Below the pieces are notes generated by a model that was given only the letters and a program-made list of their open reading frames with translations, made no database searches and was not told where the DNA came from. From Plotosus lineatus (lineage: Eukaryota; Chordata; Actinopteri; Siluriformes; Plotosidae), in contig JALRMN010000029.1 in assembly GCA_024760905.1 (NCBI GenBank), positions 1 through 64,000 on the forward strand: a stretch of 64,000 nucleotides of DNA, given 5' to 3'. The translations under genes were made by a program, and so were the position numbers. Shown here in pieces: positions 10,583 to 20,432 of this stretch (position 1 is the first letter of the stretch; each line of letters opens with the position of its first letter).

Positions 10583-12335
10583 ATCACTCATCAACTTTAT
10601 CCCTCTGTAGTTGCCACAACTGTGCACGTCTCCCATGTTCTTAAAAATGGGCACCAGCTCACTTCTCCATTCTTTCGACATCCTCTCACTCTCTAAGACC
10701 TTGTTGAATGTTCTTATCACAGAGTTTACTGCTACCTCTCCTAGACATTCCATACATCCACAGGTATGTTATCAGGACCAACTGCCTTTCCACTTTTCAT
10801 CATCCTCTACAGTGCCCTCCTCACTTCACCCACACTAATCTTTGTTACTTCCTGGTCTTCAATGATCACCTCTTCTACTATTTGTCCTCTCTCATTTTCC
10901 TCATTCATCAGCTCTTCAAAGTACTCTTTCTATCTTCCCAGAACACTTCTGTCATCAGTCAATACATTTTCTTCTCTGTCCTTAATCACTATACATTGCT
11001 GCATGGCTTTCCCATCTCTATTTCTCTGCTGTGCCACCCTGTATAAATCATTTTCTCTCCTCCTTACTGTCTAACCTAGCATACAATTCATCTGTTTGGC
11101 CTTTGACACTGCTACCTACTCATTACGCTTTGTCTCCCTGTACTCCTGTTTACTTTATTCAATCCTCTCAATATCCCACTTCTTCTGAGCTAACCATACA
11201 CACTCCTGCAATTCCTCATTCCACCACCAAGTCTTCTTGTCTACTTTCCTTCCAGAGGACACACCAAGTACTATCCTACCTGTCTCCCTGATCACATTAG
11301 CTGTAGTTGTTCAGTCATTTGGATGCACTTCCTGACCAACCAAAGCCTGTTTCATCTCTGCCTTGAAGATAATACGACCCTCTTCCTTTTTCAGCTTCCT
11401 CTTCTGCTTTGCCTTCGCCCTCACCATCAGCATCATCCTGCACACCACCATCCTATGCTGTCTGCAACACTCTCATCCACTTCTACTTTGCAGTCACTGA
11501 CTTCCTTCAAATTACATTGCCAACACAAGATGTAGTCTAATTGTGTGCTCCTACCTCCACTTTTATAAGTCACTCTATGCTCCTGTCTTTCTGGAAGAAA
11601 GTAATCACCACAGCCCTTTTTGCAAAATCGATTAACATATGTCCTTCCGTGTTCCTGTCCTGGATATCAAACCTGCCCACCACTTCCTCGTCCCCTCTGT
11701 TGCCTGCACCAATATGTCCATTGAAGTCTGCACCAATGACCACTCTTTCACCTCTGGGGGTACTCTCATCACTTCATCTAACTCGCTCCAGAATCTCTCC
11801 TTCTATTCTAGCTCACATCCTGCCTGTGGAGCATAAGCAATCACAACATTGAACACCACGCCTTCAATTTCTACCTTGAGACTCATCACTCTGTCTGACA
11901 CTCTTTCCACTTCTAGAACATTCATGACAAACCCCTCCTTCAAGATTACTCCTACTCCATTTTTCTTCCCATCCACGCCATGATAAAACAGCTTAAACCC
12001 TCCTCCCAGGCTTCTAGCATTGCTACCGCTCCACCTAGTCTCCTGAACATGAGAACAGAGTATGTCCACCTTCCTCCTCTGCATCATGTCAGCCAGCTCT
12101 CTATCTTTCCCTTTCATAGTTCCAACATTCAAAGTCCCTACTCTCAGTCCTAGACTCATGCTTTTCTTCTTCTCTCTCTCTCTCTCTCTGACTACGAACA
12201 CGCCTCCCACCTCTCCTTCTTTGACCAACGGTCCAATTTCCACCATCACCCTGTTGGTTAACAACACTGATTGTGGTTGTTGTTATCCCGGGCCTTCACC
12301 GATCCGGTTTGGAATCCACTTATTTTGATGGCTTT
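10583..12335 (-). mobile_element. RTE LINE (copy E), 3' end missing
   Basis: Minus strand. The right part carries the start of the endonuclease domain (SLGLRVGTLNVGTM, VQETRW) with an unusually long CT run at 12175-12188 just upstream. The middle carries WWNEEV-type and KAVGP-type blocks, and it stops at the NYRGIKLMS block at the left edge. The RT core and 3' tail are therefore absent, and the element abuts the ERV-1 3' LTR stub. That is not the usual 5' truncation, so a deletion has removed both the LINE 3' end and most of the ERV-1 3' LTR. Confidence 0.8.
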
Positions 12336-12827
12336 TCAACCTCTTTTCGTGATTACTCAGGGTATTTTCTCACTATTCATATTCACTGCCAGACCACAAC
12401 CATATTGACTGCACAAACCAATTTACAGAATCCCAAACGGATTTCCGAATTATACACCTTTTAACCAATGAGAGGCCTCAAAACAAACGACTGTGGAAAG
12501 GAGAACTCATCTGTTGCTCAGGAAATTGCACTGTTTGTTTGAGAGCCAGATTCGTTTGGGTTATAGATGCTGTGGAGTTTCATATTCATGCATTCAGAAA
12601 ATGCTTTTGTAACTGCAGTTGCTTGATTTTCCACATTCCTGATTCATGACATCTAAAGTGATGCAACACAATCAACTCTTCGTGCTCTCATCATGTATTA
12701 TGCCTCAGTATATTCAGTTGTTTTTTTTTCTAAATAAACAAATATTTCCCTATTTCAGATTTTCTATTTATTCATATTAGGTTTACCCAAATTTATTTTT
12801 ATTTTTTTATATTTATATCTCTGCATC
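12336..12827. other. Unassigned DNA with an 80-bp repeat
   Basis: I see no gene. The block 12692-12775 (TTATGCCTCAGTATATTCAGTT and onward) recurs with few changes at 24655-24737 in the same orientation. The origin of this repeat is not recognised; the first copy lies close to a receptor-gene remnant. Confidence 0.5.
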
Positions 12828-12890
12828 TCTTCAATCAAGGGACACAATGCTAAGTTGGATCTATAATCTTCAGTGCAGTATAATATGATT
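12828..12890 (+). pseudogene. Ig-receptor 3' exon remnant (left paralog)
   Basis: This aligns with the last exon of the receptor gene at 38408-40363 (minus strand), from the basic KRHHDK region through the second ITIM-like tyrosine block: KLDL, stop, SSVQYNM. The codon equivalent to Tyr223 of the intact gene is TAA here, so the tail is prematurely closed. Everything upstream (Ig, hinge and transmembrane exons) is missing. Homology continues into 3' flanking DNA to about 14440. Confidence 0.75.
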
Positions 12891-12892
12891 TT

Positions 12893-13010
12893 CAGTTCAT
12901 TTTCTGTAACCACTTAATCCTAATTAGGGTCGCGGGGAGGCTGATGCCCATCCCAGCCGACTCTGGACGAGGGCAGAGTACACCCTGGACAGCTCACCAG
13001 GCCATGATAA
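12893..13010 (-). mobile_element. SINE tail fragment, CATTCATTTTCTG type
   Basis: The plus strand reads TTCATTTTCTGTAACCACTTAATCCTAATTAGGG and on to CACCCTGGACAGCTCACCAGGCC. This is the reverse complement of the alternative 3' tail of SINE family 1, as seen whole at 37716-38025. The head is absent. Confidence 0.65.
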
Positions 13011-13080
13011 TGTGATATAAATTAGATAATTATTATATAAATATGTTTTAAATGATATAAGGTTATTATATTATATAATG

Positions 13081-13308
13081 GCGGCACGGTGGCGTAGTGT
13101 TTAGCACGTCCGCCTCACAGCAAGAAGGCCCGGGTTCGATTCCGTGCCCGAGACGGGGGATTTGCTGCTTGGGTATCAGCCTGCCCCACATTACTCCCTA
13201 CCCAGGCTCTGCGCACTGGAGAGTATCACCAGCCGGGATACTAGCCAGAGCGCAGCCATAGTCCTTCAGGGACTGACGGAGGCCTACACAAAAAAAAAAA
13301 AAAAAAAT
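13081..13308 (+). mobile_element. tRNA-derived SINE with poly(A) tail (family 3)
   Basis: The head reads GGCGGCACGGTGGCGTAGTG with a B-box GGGTTCGATTCC, followed by a body of about 150 bases and a run of 17 A at the end. The head matches that of the SINE at 47501-47836, but the body and tail differ, so two SINEs share one tRNA-like promoter. It is absent from the paralogous region at 37-38.5 kb, so it inserted after that duplication or was lost there. Confidence 0.75.
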
Positions 13309-13486
13309 TATATAACTCCATACAGTATCACTCAGATACATCAGACAGAACGCACTTTAATAGTGATAATCTGGAAATTAATCGAAGACTGTTGATTGAG
13401 CACCACTGCTTTTTGGATCTAGTCCAGCGACTATTAAAAGTAACAGAAATGCCTTGGCAGGTGATGGAATCAGCCAGTTAAATTTT

Positions 13487-13521
13487 TCATTCATTTTCTG
13501 AACCGCAGAATCCTAATTAGG
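13487..13521 (-). mobile_element. SINE tail stub shared with 37716-38025
   Basis: CATTCATTTTCTGAACCGCAGAATCCTAATTAG matches the start of the reverse SINE tail at the same paralogous position on the other arm (about 37990-38025, inverted). The rest of the SINE is replaced by the LTR that follows. Confidence 0.65.
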
Positions 13522-13868
13522 TGTTATGGTCTGTGCTGGCTGGCGGAACTAACTCTTCCTTAATCATTGCAGGTGCTGGTGAGGGGCGTGGAGGTTGCCA
13601 GTAGGCCAGTTCCAAGCTGAACGCACCTGGTCCCAATCTGCAATCAGCAAGCAGCCAGCTATAAATGGGAGCGGTGCGCTTCCCTCCGATGTCAGAAGAT
13701 TGTTTTTCCCGTGACTCTGCTCCTCGGCTTTCTCTTTGACCCCTGGTTATTGCTTCATGCTCAACCAGTTCTCTCGACTTAGTATTCCAGTGATTTACAG
13801 TTTTTAGTGTTTAATAAATCGTTTGAACCTTCTTTTGGTCTCCTGCATCTCTGGATCCCATGCACGCG
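13522..13868 (+). mobile_element. Probable solo LTR, Ty3/gypsy type
   Basis: It begins TGTTATGGTC, has a TATA box CTATAAATGGGAG near 13661 and a polyadenylation signal AATAAATCG near 13813, and ends near GATCCCATGCACGCGATAAA. No internal retroelement sequence adjoins it. The paralogous arm at 37.6-38.0 kb lacks it. The right boundary is uncertain and no terminal CA or target duplication is obvious, so the right edge may be truncated. Confidence 0.55.
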
Positions 13869-13965
13869 ATAAATCGTCAAACAAGCAAACAATTCTTTAA
13901 ATAATGTAATGTAATAAAAACAAAAATTAAATACTATTTTATCATTAAATTAAAATGATTTTTTA

Positions 13966-13966
<1 letters not shown>

Positions 13967-14010
<44 letters not shown>
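13967..14010. repeat. (TTA)n microsatellite
   Basis: About 14 TTA units in a row, in AT-rich DNA that is part of the receptor-flank duplicate. Confidence 0.9.
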
Positions 14011-15022
14011 GGTATCAATAAAGTCTTTCTGTCTCTGCCTGAATGTTATTTTATTTTTGATGTAATAAATGTATTAAAACATTTTAGTGTAAGAATATAA
14101 ATTATATTTTGTTTTATAAATTCAATCATGTGGAGAATCTGATGATAAAATTGCTCACTGTATTTAACACTGATGATATTCCGTGTACATCCCCATGTTT
14201 TCTCAAGTTCAACTTGTAATTCAAATGTAAATATAAGTATTTTAAATCCATTAGTTTCAGGTTAACTCTTGGGAGTAGAAAACAGTTTGTTTAATTTCTG
14301 GATTGTTTTTTAGTGACATCAAGTCGTGAATGTGTAAATCATGAAGATTTCTAAAGTGATCGGACTGAAAAACCCCTCAACACAATATTAAACCAAAGCC
14401 ACTCTCAATCAAATCAGGTTTTAATCTTAAAAACCTAATCTTAAAAAAAAACACGGGGGCCTTAAGGTGGCTATAGTCCCGTATGAACCTTCAGTAGAAG
14501 GTGGCGAACCCCAGGAACCTCTGCAGCTGTTGCTGCATCTCTGGAGCTGGCCACTCTGCCACTGCCTTCACCTTCTCCGGATCCGGTTTTATCTGCCACT
14601 TTTCCACGATGTACCCTAGGAAGGAGACTGTGGAGACATGAAACTCGTATTTCGCAGCTTAGATGTACAATCTTTTCTCTAGGAGCCTTGTTAGGACCAT
14701 TCTCACATGACGGACATTCTATCGTGGTCCTTGGAGAAAATAAAGATGTCATTCAGGTACACGAACAAAAACTAGTTCAGCATGTCCCTGAGTACATCAT
14801 TTACCAAAGCTTGGAAAATCGCAGAGGCATTGGTTAGACCACAAGGCATGTATTTGAAGTGCCCCAGAGGCATGTTAAAAGCGGTCTTTCACTCGCCTCC
14901 TTCCTGGTGGTATCTAGGTGGTATGCATTTCTGAAGTCAAGTTTACAAAAAATGGCGGTGGCGTGGAGAGGGGTGAAGGCAGAGTCAATGAGAGGGAGGG
15001 GGTACTTATTTTTTATGGTGAT

Positions 15023-15207
15023 ACTGTTGAGGCTCATGTAATCAATGCAGGGTCTCTAGATTTTCTCCTCTTTTCCAGAAAGAAAAATCCGGCACCGACC
15101 GGTGACAATGAGGGCCCGATAAGACCTGCAGCCAGTGATTTGGTTATGTATTTCTTGATGGCTTCCCTCTCAGACTTCGAGAGGTTATAGAGTTGCTGAG
15201 TGAGGAG
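15023..15207. repeat. 185-bp direct repeat, left copy
   Basis: Gypsy RT sequence from ACTGTTGAGGCTC to CTGAGTGAGGAG, repeated at 15465-15649 at exactly the same length with scattered substitutions and no indels. It flanks the RTE fragment at 15208-15464 and so has the geometry of a very long target-site duplication. Confidence 0.85.
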
Positions 15208-15464
15208 CATGGAACAAAGTCAAAGAGGCTAGATTGAGATGGTTTGGACATGTACAGAGGAGGGATAGTGAGTATATTGGTAGTAGGATGCTGAGGTTGG
15301 AACTATCAGGCAGAAGGCCTAGAGGAAGACCAAGGTGAAGACCAAGGTGAAGGAGGACATGAAGGCAGTTGGTGTAAGAGAAGATGCAGAGGATCGGGTG
15401 AGATGGAGGCAGATGATTCGCTGTGGCAACCACTGAAGGAAACAGCCGAACGGAAAAGAAGAAG
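15208..15464 (+). mobile_element. RTE LINE 3' end, 257 bp
   Basis: Encodes the C-terminal block RLRWFGHVQRRDSEYIG...LPGRRPRGRP and ends ...GCTGTGGCAACCACTGAAGGAAACAGCC followed by GGAAAAGAAGAAG, the LINE 3' tail. It is severely 5'-truncated and plus strand. It sits exactly between the two 185-bp repeats of gypsy sequence. Confidence 0.85.
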
Positions 15465-15649
15465 ACTGTTGAGGCTCGTGTAATCAATGCAGAGTCTCTA
15501 GATTTTCTCCTCTTTTCCAGAAAGAAAAATCAGGCACCTACCGGTGACAATGAGGACCGTATAAGACCTGCAGTCAGCGATTTGGTTATGTATTTCTCCA
15601 TGGCTTCCCTCTCAGACTTCGAGAGATTATAGAGTTGCTGAGTGGGGAG
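15465..15649. repeat. 185-bp direct repeat, right copy
   Basis: Partner of 15023-15207. The host gypsy RT frame continues from this copy toward 15830, so this copy is in place relative to the element and the left copy is in place relative to the downstream RT palm block, as expected for a duplicated target. Confidence 0.85.
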
Positions 15650-16510
15650 TGCAGAACCTGGGAGCAATTCAATTGAGCAATCATATGGTCGATGTGGTGG
15701 CAGCGAACAGGCCCGGTCCTTACTGAACGGCTCTTTTAAGTCATGATATTCTGTCGGGATGCCAGTCAAATCCATTTCGACCAGTGTTGAGAAACTTGGG
15801 AAGGGGTGGGGGGCACGGCAGGCAATAGGCACTGTCAGTGGCAGTAGTCATTCCAACTGTGTATGGTGAGTGTGGACCAGTCAATGTGGGGCTTATGAGT
15901 TTGTAGCCACGGCCACCCCAACACCATGGGAGTGATAAGAGCAGAAAAGACAAACAGTTCTAAACACTTGTGGTGGTTACCGGACAGGCTGAGCTCTGTT
16001 TTGTGAGTAACATGAGCAATGAGTTGGCCATCTATGACTACCACTCCTTAGGGGTTTTGAGTTTATGTACAGTTGGTGGTGGAGCTGAAGCAGCGCAATG
16101 TCAATGAATGCATGAACTGAGTGGGTTTGATGTGCAGAGTGCATCATACCTCTCAAGCTCATGATAAAGGCAGTCTTGGCTTCGTCCGTGGTGTAGGTGA
16201 GCAGCTGCTGACTGAGGACCAGGGAGCACTGGTGGAGGAACTGAGCGCAGGTTCCCTTCGTGCCTGAGTACCTTGCCGGTGTGGGGATTATCAGCTCTCT
16301 GCACCACGGTGAGCAGGGACGGTGAAGTTGCCAGTGCAGAGAGCGAAAGGTCAATGGGCGGGTCATCATCTGTGGAATCGAGTATGACCCTAATTCACCT
16401 TGGTGGTGGCATGCTGCAGCTGTTGGGGTCACTGTAAATTCACATTGCCTGAGTTTCTCACTCAGCTCTACATAGATTTTGCTCAACTGTTCTACTGAAT
16501 GTATGGTCAT

Positions 16511-16919
16511 GTTCGCATATGTGTTGGAGTGAGGAGATGGCTATACAACTTGTGTTGTTGTGTGGGATGCCTGGTTTGAGGTATTAGTGAATGTGTGTAG
16601 CTTTTGTTCTCCCATCATTCAACGTACAAACCGAAAAATCAACAGAAGCAAAAGTTTAACTTATCAAACATTTCAACACCAGCAACTCATTCTCAAGTTC
16701 CAGTAAGTTGTCCGACTGCATGTAAGAAACATGCTCCATGCAACTTCTCTAATCATCCAGATTCACCACAAACTTCACTCAAATGAGGATGGGTTTCTTT
16801 GTGAGCTTGGTTCTTCTCAAGGTTTCTTCCTCGTAACTACTGAGGGGGTGTTTTTGAACCCTCTTGCTCATTAGGGATGTGTAGCAGTAATAGGACATGC
16901 TTAAATTCCTTTATATTAT
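16511..16919. repeat. Interspersed repeat, left part, and unassigned DNA
   Basis: 16790-16880 (GATGGGTTTCTTTGTGAGCTTGG and onward) belongs to a repeat also present at 54800-54990 and resumes at 18513-18620 after the LINE. I see nothing recognisable in 16511-16790; the 60-codon frame at 16604-16786 has no domain. Confidence 0.55.
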
Positions 16920-17595
16920 GTAAGCCCCTACTTTCGAAGGAACCGGCCCACTACAGACCTGTCGCCCTGACCTCCCACCTCATGAAGACCATGGAAAGGC
17001 TCCTCCTCGAACACCTCTGCTCTATGGTGAGCCCCACCCTAGACCCACTGCAAATTGCCTACAAGCCCAACATCGGGGTAGAAGACGCCGTCATCTACCT
17101 TCTGCAGCGGGCGCTCACCCACCTGGAGATCGCTGGCAATGCTGTGAGTGTCATGTTCTTTGACTTCTCCAGCGCCTTCAACACCATCAGGCCAGCGCTT
17201 CTGCGGGGGAAGCTGGAGGATGTGGGAGTGGACGGACATCTTGCTGCCTGGATTATCGACTACCTCACTAACCGTCCACAGTACATGCGGCTGCGTGGCT
17301 GTAAGTCAAAGACGGCAGTCTGCAGCATGGGGGCACCGCAGGGCACCGTCCTCTCACCCTTCCTTTTCAACATTTATACCTCGGACTTCATCTATAGCAC
17401 AGATAGCTGCCACCTCCAGAAGTTCTCAGACGACTCCGCCATCGTGGGCCGTGTGTCAGAGGGGAACGAGCTGGAGTACCGGTCGGTCATCGTTGACTTC
17501 GTGGACTGGTGTGAGCTCAACCACCTGTGCTTAAACACTAGGAAGACGAAGGAGATGGTGGTCGACTTCAGGAGAAGCACTCTAACACACACACA

Positions 17596-17628
<33 letters not shown>

Positions 17629-18512
17629 TCACTAGTGAACATCCAGGGACAAGACATTGAGACAGTGGACAGTTTCAAGTACCTGGGCGTTCACCTTAAC
17701 AATAAACTGGACTGGTCTCACAACACCAACGCCCTGTACAAGAAGGGCCAGAGTCGCCTCCACCTTCTGCGGAGACTTAGGTCCTTCGGAGTATGCAGAC
17801 CTCTGCTCAGGACTTTTTATGACTCTGTGGTAGCCTCTGCAATCCTCTACGCTGCCATCTGCTGGGCCCCGGGCAGCACAGAGCGGGACAGAAAGAGACT
17901 GAACAAGCTGGTCAGGAGGGCCAGCTCTGTCCTAGGCTGCCCACTGTGGAGGAGGTGAGTGAGAGGAGGATGGTAGCAAAGCTCACATCCATCATGGTCA
18001 ACAGCTCTCACCCACTGCATCAGACTGTAGAGGAGCTGAGTAGCTCCTTCAGTAGACGACTGCGACATCCTCAGTGCAGGAAGGAGTGCTACCGCAGGTT
18101 GTTCATTCCCACCGCTGTCAGACTGTACAACGCCACTTTGTAACTGTCTGTGAAAATACCGGTTATGTGCAATAAAAACCCCGTGCACTTTAATCAACCA
18201 CATCTACCCTGCTGACTGTGAACCATATCAACCCATCTACTCAGCCCTCAGATACATATACACTTGACTATAGGCCAGTCCACAAAATTGTTCTTTTCTT
18301 TTTCTTTTTTATTGTATATTACTTTATACTATTTTGTATCTATTTATTTATTTGCTTATATAATATATATGTATGTGTGTATGTATGTATGTATATGTAT
18401 TATTGTATTGTATATGTATCTATTTTTGCACCCCCTACTGATGGTACCTCAAGAGCCTATAACAGCGAATTTCTCCATTGTGAGATTAATAAAGCTGTAT
18501 CTATCTGTATCT
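16920..18512 (+). mobile_element. L2-like LINE, 5'-truncated
   Basis: Non-LTR retrotransposon of the L2/CR1 group. An open frame at 16877-17635 encodes RT blocks YRPVALTSHLMKTMERL, FFDFSSAFNTI, GAPQGTVLSPFLF and FSDDSAIVG (catalytic DD), then VVDFRRS. A CA microsatellite of about 48 bp (17585-17632) then breaks the frame, and the C-terminal part resumes in another frame at 17635-17958 (FKYLGVHLNNKLDWS). The 3' UTR ends with GATTAATAAAGCTGTATCTATC, an L2-type end. It lies inside an older interspersed repeat. Confidence 0.85.
17585..17632. repeat. (CA)n microsatellite inside the LINE ORF
   Basis: About 23 CA units with one CATA interruption. It directly follows the VVDFRRS codons, so expansion has occurred within former coding sequence. 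Confidence 0.95.
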
Positions 18513-18620
18513 TTTACTGTTTTACTGTGTAAAGCTGCTTTATGACAACGTCAGTTGTAAAAAGCGCTATAGAAATAAAACTGGACTGAACTGAACTGAA
18601 CTAAACTGAACTGAACTGAA
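18513..18620. repeat. Interspersed repeat, right part
   Basis: GTAAAGCTGCTTTATGACAACG...AAAGCGCTATAGAAATAAAACTGGACTGAACTGAAC ends in TGAAC repeats. It is the 3' end of the repeat begun at 16790, split by the L2-like LINE. Confidence 0.6.
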
Positions 18621-18764
18621 CCTTGTGTTTGGGTTGGTGGTTGGCTGAGGTACCACTGTACTCCATACCAGTTCTTTGCCAATTGTTGACATGGTGTGTG
18701 GTTCTGCTGGCAATGTATTGTCACTTTAGTTTAATGATGGTTTGATGCTAATTTAAATCAATAG

Positions 18765-18955
18765 TGTAATGAGTTCATGACGAAGACGTACAGTTTCAAC
18801 AACATTTATTTCTCTTATAACTATCGTGATACATTCATATGCTGGCCCGTGGTTGCCATGTTTGGACGACTTGCTGTTCTGGTGCATTTCCGTATGTAAT
18901 TACACTAGACACAATATATCCCTGGGATGGGTGTTAACTGGGAGAAAACATTACA
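18765..18955 (-). mobile_element. 3' LTR of gypsy element 2
   Basis: 191 bp, starting TGTAATG and ending CATTACA (7-bp inverted ends). It matches 23577-23775 with many substitutions and small indels. The element runs on the minus strand, so this is its 3' LTR; a purine tract (GAAAAAGTGA on the minus strand) adjoins it at 18956-18965. The divergence of the LTR pair indicates an old insertion. Confidence 0.85.
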
Positions 18956-19250
18956 TCACTTTTTCAAAATGAACATAAATTGTATCATGCATTTTTACAT
19001 TTCAATAACTTGAATGACCACTAGTTTGAATTCAATGATAACATGTGTTAAAACTGGTAATACTGTAACTACACAACTTTAATCTGCTGCTCCACTGTAA
19101 AAGTTGCAAAATGTTTAAATGGTAAGTATAAAACTGACTAGATGAGAAACAAGCAAGCACTTTAAAAGTCTTTCAACTTTTGCACTATGATTGATACTGG
19201 TTACAAATGTCATAGTTTTTCTTAGTCACTGAACCTTGATGGATACTTGG
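18956..19250. other. Gypsy element 2 interior, noncoding 3' part
   Basis: AT-rich, no open frame of note. It lies between the integrase C-terminus and the 3' LTR and contains the polypurine tract next to the LTR. Confidence 0.5.
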
Positions 19251-20429
19251 TCAGACGGCTTGATCTGGTTCATATCCGTCAGCACTGTCTGCCTTCTGGT
19301 TGTTGGTCTGGTCATGTTGTATCTTGGACTGGTCATAGCGTTTTGGTTGGTGTTCGTTGAATGTCACTTTCTTCTCACTGATTTCTCTCAATTGATGCCG
19401 GTTTCTTCGAAGGATGCCACCTTCAGGGGTCTGTAGAATGTATGACCTAGGTCCGTTACATTTCTGTGTAACAGTCACTGGATTCCAATGTTTGGTCACC
19501 TGGTCTTGTACTCTGACTCGTTGTCCACAATACAGTGGGGGTAAGTCTTTTACATTCTTATCATGATATTGTTTCTGGTCTCCCTGCCTTTCATGTAGTC
19601 TCTCTTGTATCTGGGCTCTCATTTTGTTGTTGTTTTGCACTGACATAGGTATGTTGGTTCTAAGCTTGTGCTGAAATAGGATCCCACCTGGGCTGGTAGT
19701 TTGTGGTCAATCGGTATTGATCGTAGTGCAATTAAAGCTGACTGTGTGTGTCTTTCTTCCCCTCTTCAGATTTTTTGAGAATATTTTTGATGGTCTTTAT
19801 CTGGCATTCTATGAAGCCATTTGATCTAGGGAATCTCGGGGAACTGGTGATATGCTCGATGTTACTTGCAAATTCTCAATATGTTTGGCTGTTGAAATGT
19901 GATCCGTTGTCAGATATGATCTTCTTTGGTGTGCCTTTTTCGGCCAGTGTTTCTTTGGTGAGGTTGACAATGGTAGAGCTAGGGCATCTATCCAGTAGTC
20001 GTCTGATGAAAGGGAACTTGCTGTAGTAATCTGCAATGATAAGGTAGTGTTTTTGGTTGAGCTCAAACAGATCTGTGCCTAGAGTCTCCCAAGGGCCGGT
20101 AGGAATCTCATGTTGCTATAGCGTTTCATGTTGTGATTGTTGGTACTTCGGCATATGGTGCATGACTTGCAAAGTTGTTAAATTTCAAAGTTGATTCTAG
20201 GCCAAAATATTAAGTTCTTTGCTCTGAGCTTTGTTTTTTCAATTCCATGGTGTCCTGTGTGTAGTTTTCTTAGGATGTCCTGCCAAAGTGATTCTGGTAT
20301 AAGGACTCTTTCTCCATTGAGAATTATTCCATCTTCTATGGCTAGTTGGTCTCTGTAGCTCCAGTATTGTCGAAGACTTGTTGGAACTTCTTTTTGTGTC
20401 TCTGGCCATCCGCTGGTGATTATTTCCAT
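19251..20429 (-). pseudogene. Gypsy element 2 integrase
   Basis: Integrase joins the element cDNA to host DNA. The zinc-binding part lies at 20178-20429 (LHTGHHGIEKTKLRAKNLIFWPRI), a broken core lies around 19809-20066 (CSSTKNT..., SDNGSHF-like region lost to shifts), and the C-terminal part at 19251-19646 reads YHDKNVKDLPPLYCGQRVRV and RRNRHQLREI. Several frame breaks separate these. I see no chromodomain. Confidence 0.7.
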
Positions 20430-20432
20430 GTG

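Larger units (their letters stand above)
12828..14440 (+). repeat. Inverted duplicate of receptor 3' flank (copy of 37080-38490)
   Basis: Blocks along this interval match the reverse complement of 37080-38490 in order: 12841-12885 with the last exon, 13345-13521 with 37970-38150, 13872-13930 with 37590-37645, and 14270-14430 with 37085-37240. Differences include a poly(A) SINE and a solo LTR present only here and a SINE body present only in the other copy. Together with the receptor orientation this is an inverted segmental duplication. Confidence 0.75.
14455..16510 (-). mobile_element. Ty3/gypsy remnant, Sushi-like, truncated
   Basis: Minus strand, right to left. A gag-like block runs from 16510 (MTIHSVEQLSKIYVELSEK) to about 16100. 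A protease-region block follows (LGWPWLQTHKPHIDW, near 15880-15930). The RT amino-terminal block near 15640-15700 reads [16 protein letters not shown] and [13 protein letters not shown], typical of Sushi-type chromoviruses. An RT palm block (KYPLPLID...[11 protein letters not shown]) lies at 14900-15010. It ends inside RT near 14455 with no RNase H or integrase. No flanking LTRs are seen. Many stops make it dead. Confidence 0.75.

Noticed and set aside
13081..13160. Possible tRNA gene
   Set aside because: A and B boxes are present but the stems do not pair and a SINE body with poly(A) follows. The same applies to 558, 8547, 25700, 37716, 47836 and 54381.
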